A stretch of 64,000 nucleotides of DNA from Entomortierella parvispora (Eukaryota; Mortierellomycota; Mortierellomycetes; Mortierellales; Mortierellaceae), in the NCBI GenBank assembly GCA_963573315.1, contig OY752140.1:3410001-3474000 (forward strand). Reading direction: 5' to 3'. Position numbers and translations under genes: made by a program. Below are positions 56,968 through 64,000 of the stretch, one piece after another. Each line of letters starts with the position of its first letter. Position 1 is the stretch's first letter. The notes beneath the pieces are model-generated. The model ran no database searches. It was not told the DNA's origin and was given only the letters and a program-made list of their open reading frames with translations.

Positions 56968-57000
56968 CAGCAAAAGGTGGCAAAAGGTGGCAAAAGGTAG
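56968..57000. repeat. Tandem gcaaaaggtg repeat
   Basis: Three near-identical copies of an 11-nt unit (gcaaaaggtgg) in tandem, the last one altered (gcaaaaggtag). Confidence 0.8.
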
Positions 57001-57052
57001 CAAATTAAGGGTCTACGTCGAGACATGTAAATTTGAAAGTGGGAGAATGAAT

Positions 57053-57242
57053 GAATCGTAAAGGGTGAAAGTTGGAAAGTTGGAAAGTTGGTCAGGCCAT
57101 CAACTTCCCGGTCAACTTTTCTGCTCGAGTTCCCCATGCAGGGGAGAAAAGACGAGGAATTCGTCTGGGAATTTGGTCGGGAAGTTGATGACCATCAGAT
57201 TCTTGGCCAACTTTCCAAGTTCCAACTCCGCCCTTCACGATT
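57053..57242. repeat. Imperfect inverted repeat (long hairpin)
   Basis: Left arm about 57053-57110 and right arm about 57178-57242 are inverse complements with gaps. Perfect blocks include catcaacttcccg (57098) against cgggaagttgatg (57178), and ttggaaagttgg (57080) against ccaactttccaa (57207); outer blocks gaatcgt and acgattc also pair. The 67-bp centre has further short pairing (cccc atgca gggg). An 11-bp direct repeat, attaagggtct, lies outside on both sides (57004-57014 and 57270-57280). Confidence 0.65.
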
Positions 57243-59191
57243 CTCGCGTGGCAAAGGGTTGCCATTTCTATTAAGGGTCTCCATTGCCTTTCTCAAGCGC
57301 GCTTTTTGCATTTGTTGCATTTGTACGCTCCCCATTCTTTTCATTCCTTCCTTTCCTCTCTAGTTCCCATTCTATGAAAAGCGTCCTGAGGATTTGGAGA
57401 GGTTATTGCTGGGGAGGGAGGGAGTTCTATTGCTTCATGAATAGCTGAGAAGCCACCTCTGCGTTCCAGCGCCACGTCCATGATTGTGTGTGACAATTCC
57501 TGAAGGTTTACCATGACGAGGGAATGACCATACTTGCAGACGCCTCGCGAGTCATGGGTCGTGGACCGTCTACAGAGCTCCCATTAATAATGTATTTCGC
57601 GCTCCACAGCCAGACGAAATCCCATCCTGGGTACATTAGTTTCATTCCCGGTTACTTCTACGGGATATAAACCGCTAAACCGCCACAAGGTCCATCGCAG
57701 CAACTAGGAACTTGATTTGCTAGTTGTCGAGGCAACTAAGAATGACAAGGGCTCCAATGTCGCAGAGTAGCAGGACGCACGCTTAAAGTCTAGCAATTCA
57801 ACAGAGGTACAATATCATTCGCCGAATGGCCAGGTACACCTTGTCCTGTTTTGGATGCAAATCTCGGGGGAAAAAATCAATTTTTCGCCCTGTGATAACA
57901 GATTCTACCAGCTGTGTTCAATGGAAGACTCATGAAGTCGATGGCACTCATGGACAACTATCAGGCTCAGCGACATGGGGATGCGACGGTCATGGTTTCC
58001 AGTCTGGGGGTTTGTTTCTCTTGTTCACGAGGGCGTTTTTTAACTGCCGCTCGATAACCTTGCTGCAAAACTGGGTCCTTTATCAGCTACCAGAGACCAA
58101 GAGAAGCTCAGAGGACGAGCGGATGACGTCTACAATAGGGACGCTGAAGAGACTGAAGCCAATAAACGTGGATTCATTCATTACTATCTAAAGTACAGGC
58201 GTAAGGGTTTGTTGGCGCGCCATAGCGCTGAGGGCCATCCTTGCCCATTTGACTTCTGCCCACAAAGGCGAGAATCTTGGTGCCAGTGACGCGCGGGATT
58301 AAGCTGCATAGTCAAGAACATGTAAAGGTAAATGGTAGCCTCGATGAAGGGCTGCAGGTTTGCATCAACAGCCCTCTTGGTTATTTTCAGTGGGGTAACA
58401 TGCAGATTTCGCCCTGTCAGTGAGTCCAAAACTGAGACACGTACTTAGCCCAGAGCCAAGCAAGCCCAAGGCTTCTTTATCCCTGGTAACTCGGCCTCCT
58501 TGGACAACATTCCAAAGAATTTGCCCAACAGTGTCTTGCTTCCGGGAAATCTATTACTTTACAAATTGTGTTTGTGGAACAAACAAGTGAACTAACCGTC
58601 AGCCAACTAAAAACTGGCTTCATGTCACCCTGGCATTCCTGAGCCATGTGGTGATTGCTCTCAACTCTGGTCCGTTGTGGTGACTGGTTGTCTGGAATGC
58701 ATCCTGAGCCAACACATTCTGTTTCTCCACAAACATGGGCCAGGGACGCGTTGTTCTTGTCTTTGTGCCTCCAATCCCTAACCTAATGACGACAAACATT
58801 CCCTTCTCCCTCTCTCTTGATAATGTTTGTCGTCGATGCTTACCAACTGCAACTGCTCCGGAAAAAAACCTCGTAACAGTGTTTACCGGGACCACTGTTA
58901 CCCAGCCAAAACGGAATGTGCTGACCCGGATGGAGGACTGCCCGCTCACTGAACAAACAGGTTGCTCTCAGGCATACTTTGTGTGCATGCGACCCAGTTG
59001 TCAGAGTAGCCTACCCCAATGGGCTGGTTAGTCTAGACCACATTTATTTGTGACAAGTACTCCTTGACTTTGTTGGTGCCCTGCATGAGTGTAGCAACGG
59101 TCAACGCACGTAGCCGGCTCGCCCTTCGATGGGTGTCATTTGCTCGATCGATTCAATTGATAAAGGGTTCTTACTAGCAGGAGTGCCTGTG

Positions 59192-59199
59192 TATAAAAA
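59192..59199 (+). promoter_or_regulatory. TATA box of the sphingomyelinase gene
   Basis: The sequence gtgtataaaaagg is 90 bp upstream of the ATG at 59290, a suitable spacing. It supports an independently regulated promoter. Confidence 0.65.
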
Positions 59200-59289
59200 G
59201 GATGCCCCCAGCGCCACCCCCTTGTCCTTCATCTCTTCCTCTTCGACTCACGCCCTTCTACACTCTGCTTTATCACCATATCTGCCTTC

Positions 59290-60592
59290 ATGAAGTTCAC
59301 GTCAATTCTCACACTTGCCACCGCGGTTGCATCTGTTCTGGTTCCTTCCATGACCATGGCCCAGTCAAAGAACGCAACCCTTAGTATTGTCACCAACAAT
59401 GTCTACTTCATGAGCTCCAACCTCTACCCTAACTGGGGCCAGAGTAAGTCTCCCTTGTTTCCTTGCTTCACTCATTGTCTACCTATCTATCTACTTTTAC
59501 CATTTCTTGTGGCATCCTTACTGACGATTGGGTTCTCAAATAATTAGGAACTCGTGCTGGACTGATCAGCAACTCTGACTACATCAAGAACCACGATGTT
59601 ATTGTTTTGCAAGAGTGCTTTGACCTGAATGCCTGCGATGATATTCGCGCCGGCTTGGTCTCTCAATGTATGACCCTTGTCCCTCATATTTTTCATCGAC
59701 GAGTTATTGCTTCTTTTTATTCCCAGCGTTGGGTTTTTTTCACTGACTTTTCTCCTTCTTTCTTCGTGCCATAACAGATCCCTATCAAACACCCACGGTA
59801 GGACATACCAAGTCTGGTTGGGACTCAACTTCTGGCAGTTATTACTCTCTCGCGCTCGAGAACGGTGGCGTCACCATCCTCAGCAAGTGGCCCATCAAGC
59901 AGAAGCACCAGTTTGTTTACAAGAAGGCCTGTGGCTCTGACTGGTAAGAAACAAGAAGTATCATAACGCCCTGTTCCTCCCTCATTTGATCCACAAGAAA
60001 GAAATCAAATGAATGGTCGATTGAACACCTTTTCCCATCCTTGTGCTCGCGTTTTGTTTTCAGGTTCTCCAACAAGGGCTTTGCCTATGTGATCCTTGAC
60101 TACAACGGCACAAACATCCACGTCTTTGGCACACACATGCAAAGTGACGATTCGATGTGCACCTCGGGTCAGGCTGCCAACTACCGCGGTCTGGCTGCAG
60201 ATGAGTGGCGTAAATTCATCGACAGTCGCAACATCCCCGCGAATGAATTGGTGATCATGGCCGGTGATTTCAACGTGTTGAGGGATACATCCGAGTTCTC
60301 GAGTTTGATGTCTCGATTGGGCGGAATTCAACCCGGTACATATGAGGGCTGGCCATGGACTTGGGATACTGTCGATAACTCCATTGCGCACTACAACTAC
60401 CCAGACACGGCCGGAACTCCTCCACAATACATCGACTTTGTGTTCACGGACAAGAAGCACTCAGCGGGCGTCCGTTCGAGCGTGCAGAAAAACCTGCGTG
60501 TCAAGTCGTCGCCTTATGTCCTCAAGGGTGCGACTTACAACGACTACTCGGATCATTATCCTGTGGTTACGGAGATCCAAGTGGATCTGTAG
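59290..60592 (+). CDS. Secreted neutral sphingomyelinase, bacterial type
   Basis: Four exons: 59290..59443, 59548..59667, 59778..59943 and 60064..60592; 969 nt, 322 residues. An N-terminal signal peptide (basic MKFTSILT, hydrophobic core, likely cut after TMA near residue 24) indicates secretion. The rest is an endonuclease/exonuclease/phosphatase fold as in Mg-dependent sphingomyelin phosphodiesterases, which release phosphocholine and ceramide: TNNVYFM (metal-binding Asn), LQECFD (metal-binding Glu), ENGGVTILSKWP, DWFSNKGFAYV, FGTHMQ, MAGDFNV and the C-terminal NDYSDHYPV catalytic Asp-His. The ENGGV and FSNKG segments match the secreted bacterial subgroup better than eukaryotic membrane nSMases. 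A two-Cys pair (about 84 and 89) may form a disulfide. Relatives in bacteria include haemolysins; substrate here is inferred, not shown. Confidence 0.88.
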
Positions 60593-61005
60593 ACGGCAAA
60601 GAAGAGTGATAATAAATTATCTTTGGCCTCATGTTCTGTTTCTCTCAATGACCATACGTTAGAAAAGGTGAATTAGAGGAACGCGAAGCCTCGGGTCATG
60701 CTGCACCCGTGTGTTTAGTGAGCCTGTCAGTTCAGGACGCGCGAAAGCTGCCCATGAGGGGGAGTGTGGAGTTGTCAACAAGAGTACATCACGCCCTCTT
60801 GCTTGGTCCTGGAAAATGGCAAAGTACTGCTGTGCCATAACCACAAGGGCAACTTTGGACAGCTTGATCCATCAATGCACGCGCCGCCTTGCTTTTAATG
60901 CATCAGTCACAGGTTTTTTTTGTCTTTGCCTTCATCCAAGCACTCTCTTTCCTGTCCACTCGCACTCCAAATTGCGCTTGACATCAACCAACCCATATTT
61001 CCACC
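60593..61005. other. Intergenic region
   Basis: 3' flank of the sphingomyelinase gene and promoter of the next gene. No gene or repeat recognised. Confidence 0.5.
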
Positions 61006-61647
61006 ATGGGAAGCCTTTTCAGCTCCGAGGCTGACAGAGAGAAGCGACGTCAGCTCGCCGAGGTCCAACGACAACAAGTCCTCAAAGCCCAACAGCAACA
61101 CGACAGAGAGGTGGCTCAATACCACCAGCGACTGTGCGAAAGGGCGGCACTCGAAGCCGCGCTTGAATTGCGACAACAAAGGTTGGAGGAGGCACTCAAA
61201 CGAAAACGAGAACAAGAACAGGAGGAGTATCGACAAAAATGGCCCTCTTTGCACGACCAACCCCCTTCCTCGCCGTCTTACAAGTCTTACCCCCAGTCTC
61301 AGAAACATCAAGGAGCTTTTCTCCAGTCTTGGGAGGATTGGGATCAAAAGAACGTCGAAGGGCTGTACTATCACAGCCACACCTCCCCCACAGCTATTTC
61401 CAACGCTCACGAGGAAGTGGATCTGGGTGAGTGGCGCAAGAGACGGGACGCAAACAAAAATCAACTGAAAGGTCGACGTGTTCGAGGACGCAAACCAAAA
61501 GGGGATTTGTTCGAAGATGATTATCATGCAGGCCACACAAAGGACGAGATCAAGTCCATGTGTCGAGAGCGACAAGCAGGGTTTGAAGCCAGTGCCCTGA
61601 AAAAAACATTGACTCAAAAAAAAATCACGAACGTCTCCTTGACTTGA
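61006..61647 (+). CDS. Coiled-coil protein with myristoylation-type N-terminus, unknown function
   Basis: A single-exon ORF of 213 residues starting MGSLFSSEADREKRR. Gly2 with Ser at position 6 fits the N-myristoylation consensus, so the protein may attach to membranes. Residues 10-78 form one long, highly charged helix rich in Gln, Arg, Glu and Ala (QRQQVLKAQQQHDREV, LEEALKRKREQEQEEYRQ) and probably a coiled coil. The centre is Ser/Pro-rich, and the last third is basic (KGRRVRGRKPKGD) with KDEIKSMCRERQAGFEASALKK, a second helix. A single Cys pair is present but no catalytic motif. I do not recognise the family. The ATG has a good context (ccaccatggg). Confidence 0.65.
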   Translation: MGSLFSSEADREKRRQLAEVQRQQVLKAQQQHDREVAQYHQRLCERAALEAALELRQQRLEEALKRKREQEQEEYRQKWPSLHDQPPSSPSYKSYPQSQKHQGAFLQSWEDWDQKNVEGLYYHSHTSPTAISNAHEEVDLGEWRKRRDANKNQLKGRRVRGRKPKGDLFEDDYHAGHTKDEIKSMCRERQAGFEASALKKTLTQKKITNVSLT

Positions 61648-61749
61648 TCATTTCATCCTTTCCACCTTGGAAATCCCCAACATTATCCTCCTAGTCAGTT
61701 TTTATCACTGCTGAAGCTCAATATTATGAAAGAACTCTATCATCTACAA
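61648..61749. other. Short convergent 3' region
   Basis: About 100 bp between convergent stops of the coiled-coil and lipase genes; nothing else seen. Confidence 0.5.
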
Positions 61750-63985
61750 CTACGAATGTTGCTGTTGTTGTTGACCATCAATAAAATTGTGGTGTGAGCC
61801 CTTTGGACCAAAATTCGACCCATGGCGGTGTTTTGGCGGCACAAATGCATGTCTCTCGAAGACTGGCGAATTGCCGAGGGATTGATTTGGGGTATTGTTG
61901 TAGGACGGGTTCTGGCTTGCATTCTCAAGCTCATCTTCCTCAACGTCGTCATGGCCCTCTAGTTCTCGAACCAAGGCTCGAATCTCTCGCAGGTGTGTTC
62001 CTGCGCCGTTGGAGCCAGATCTTCGCATTCGGCTCTTCTTCGCTGCCTCGTGAGAAATATGTCCGTTGAAAGAATGTGACTCGAGTAATTGGAGGATATG
62101 AGGGTATACATGCGTGTCAAGACCTTCAGCCCACAGGAAGTCTTATTGTACACAAAAGGAGTGAGTGCCATCAATGTCACCGCGTTAGAATTGAAGGGGA
62201 ACATCCTCAGCACTCGCATGTGAAGGTTGAATCTCTTACCAAGATGTTCGTAGTTGGGAACTTCCCAAACACCCACGAGGTCGGGGAGATCAGACAAAAG
62301 CCCTTGGATGTCCACCAAAGTGTCGTTCCCACCATAAAAGATAGCTATAGGTGTTGAGATCTGATTGGTGGGGAATGGGTGCGGGCAGTGGCTTCGGCTT
62401 GAAGACAGGTACGGCACCCTAGGTTGAACATCGTCGTACATCTGAAAAGTTTGCGTACGAATGATTTGGAACCAGTGCTGGAGATGAAGGACAGGCTTCG
62501 ATGTCAGGAACAGTGATACAGTGGACAGTAACTACACAGAACAATCGCTTACCACAAGGATTCGAACACTGGTAAAACTGTAGAGATGTTGATACGAGAC
62601 CGCCTTTTGTACCAAGCTCATAGATCGACAATTCCATCCAAACAAAAACTTGACGGCAAGATCAATGACAGTCGCGTATGTTGTCGGATGCAACAGATTC
62701 TGCCAAAAGACAGCCGCTGTCAATGGTGTTTTCCGCCCCAATAGAAGATATATGACATTGGGTGCCGCTTTCACTATAGAGTTGACCAGTCCATTCTCAA
62801 GACCTGGAGGAGTGGTGGCTGGCGCAAGGGCAATGAACAGTGAAACTTTGTCGTTCAGGTCGGGGTTGATGGAAAGTGAGGCAAAGGCCTGTGCGGTTCC
62901 CTGAGAGAATCCAATGTAGACCAACGAGGGTGCTCCAGTCCGATTGAGGATGTACTAATGGCGTACACGCGGATAAATACAGAGTCGTTGGGGGTCAACA
63001 TCTCTTTCACTCGTAATCGTAAACAAGAGATATCAACAAGGGACATCTTACATCGACGGTATCGGGCATATCGAAAAGAGCGAGTTCGTCCATACTGAAC
63101 TCCCAAAACTTTTTTTCGTGCGGCTTGAGGAACATGTGCTTGAGAGAATACTTGTTTCCTCGCGCATTTCCTAGCCATACATCATACCTGTGCGTAAAAA
63201 GGAAGTGAACACAACAATTTGATGAAGGGTCAAAAAGTGAGTGATCATCGATCTTTTTTGCGATCTAACGCCCCATGCCTGAATCGTCAGTGTGAACCAA
63301 GGACACTAGAGGGGGATAATTACCCTGCCTCAGCCAACACGAAGGCCAGATTCCTCTCCTCGTCCAAGTTGCAGAGCCAAACCTCAGAGCACATCATAAA
63401 TCCATGATACAATAGGACGACAGGCTTGATGTAATCCCCTGCCTTGGGCGACTCTTTAATCTTTTGATCAAAGTCGGCTTCCATGTCCTCTTCCTGGTCA
63501 CGCTTGTCCCTGTGGTCGCGATTAAGGAAGGCTTCTTTGGTCTCGGCTGCGAGAGGGACTCCATTCTCGCGAAGCAAATTCACGATATCCTCAGGAGGGT
63601 TGGGGATCACGCCCTTGGCCGAGCGCTTCTCGCGTCCATGCGTGATTCTGTGAACACCAAGAAGGTAGTTGTCGCGTGTGCGGACGAGGTGTTCTTGGAC
63701 AGGATAGTTCCTATAGTAGGTCGCGATAGCATGTGAGAACAAAACAAAGAAGAGAAAAGTTGGGGGGGATGGAAGAGGCAGTCTGTGCCGATCGCAGTAT
63801 CAGTCTCAGCGATCGATCTGTCATTAGGGAAGCACACCGTACCAGAAGCGAAGCATCTCTTGAACATTGGCAGCGCTTTCCAAAGGGGGGGCCTTGGCTG
63901 ACAAGTGGTTTGTCATGACCCAGGGGAAGATTCTAAGGAGAAGGGTGCAGAGAGAAACGCGGAAGACGCTCAGAAAAGGGAGCAT
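61750..63985 (-). CDS. Acid lipase / steryl ester hydrolase (Tgl1-like)
   Basis: Six exons: 63843..63985, 63324..63710, 63052..63187, 62553..62954, 62240..62477 and 61750..62141; 1698 nt, 565 residues. The frame is still open at the window edge, so the true start may lie upstream; I used MLPFLSVFRVSL at 63983-63985. A hydrophobic N-terminal segment (VSLCTLLLRIF) suggests a membrane or lipid-droplet anchor, as in yeast Tgl1 and Yeh. The alpha/beta-hydrolase lipase follows: NYPVQEHLVRTRDNYLLGVHRI, VVLLYHGFMMCSEVW (oxyanion region), DVWLGNARGNKYS, GFSQGTAQ (GxSxG nucleophile), YGGNDTLVD (acid) and PNYEHLD (His). All three catalytic residues are present. An acidic/basic insert of about 40 residues (near 85-125) and a 110-residue disordered Gln-ending tail are extra. 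It hydrolyses steryl esters or triacylglycerol. Confidence 0.9.
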
Positions 63986-64000
63986 ACGGAAGGTGCAGAA

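Larger units (their letters stand above)
55453..59289. other. 3.8 kb gene-poor region
   Basis: The longest stretch without a supported gene. ORFs up to 121 residues occur (for example 57826-58191 plus, 56532-56810 minus, 58620-58949 minus) but none shows domain motifs, splice continuity or biased composition that I trust. It contains short tandem repeats (56968-57000, 57065-57090), an imperfect inverted repeat, and the promoter of the sphingomyelinase gene. It may hold remnants of a mobile element or lineage-specific genes. Confidence 0.5.

Noticed and set aside
57826-58191. 121-residue plus-strand ORF
   Set aside because: No domain, signal peptide or coding bias seen; kept only as a note within the gene-poor region.

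Overview
This window reads as a gene-dense fungal nuclear chromosome segment. Genes are split by short introns with GTAAGT-like donors and CTAAC-type branch sites, leaders are pyrimidine-rich, and intergenic distances are short. Gene content (alpha-actinin, a BLOC-1 subunit, an OPT transporter, an ABCC transporter, mitochondrial EF-Tu and mitoribosomal proteins) suggests an early-diverging filamentous fungus. Mucoromycota, perhaps Mortierella-like, is my best guess; this is inference from content, since no taxonomic marker is present. No CRISPR array, rRNA, convincing tRNA or intact transposon was seen. All splice sites were read by eye and tested by frame continuity; most spliced totals are exact multiples of three.

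Layout. 1-8 kb: 3' end of a secreted subtilase, an Efg1-like rRNA-processing factor with a very long repetitive tail, a large multi-Myb protein with a mitochondrial-like presequence, and two small divergent genes of unknown function. 8-14 kb: a type II membrane glycosyltransferase and a seven-exon class 3 aldehyde dehydrogenase. 15-18 kb: two mitochondrial large-subunit ribosomal protein genes (uL24m, mL54) facing away from a 284 bp shared promoter, then a BLOC-1 subunit 2 homologue. 18-25 kb: a degenerate tandem ubiquitin-like array, a VWA protein, and an Hsp70-like ATPase with a Pro/Gln/His-rich N-terminus. 25-32 kb: mitochondrial EF-Tu, divergent from alpha-actinin.

33-40 kb: a 14-exon ABCC transporter. 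40-45 kb: an XRCC2-like RecA-family protein and UDP-glucose 4-epimerase, both on the minus strand; the epimerase may have an extra leader exon about 1.1 kb upstream. 46-52 kb: a Nup188-like nucleoporin, almost entirely in one 5.9 kb exon. 52-55.5 kb: an OPT transporter whose conserved motif needs a 5-nt micro-exon. 55.5-59.3 kb: a gene-poor stretch with tandem and inverted repeats. 59-64 kb: a secreted bacterial-type sphingomyelinase, a coiled-coil protein with a myristoylation-type N-terminus, and a Tgl1-like acid lipase/steryl esterase running to the window edge.

Functional themes are mitochondrial gene expression (EF-Tu, uL24m, mL54, perhaps the Myb protein), lipid metabolism (aldehyde dehydrogenase, sphingomyelinase, steryl esterase) and membrane transport (ABCC, OPT, BLOC-1). 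There is no sign that these form one co-regulated cluster. The best candidates for something undescribed are the non-cleavable ubiquitin-like array, the multi-Myb protein, the Hsp70 with a prion-like head, and the OPT micro-exon.
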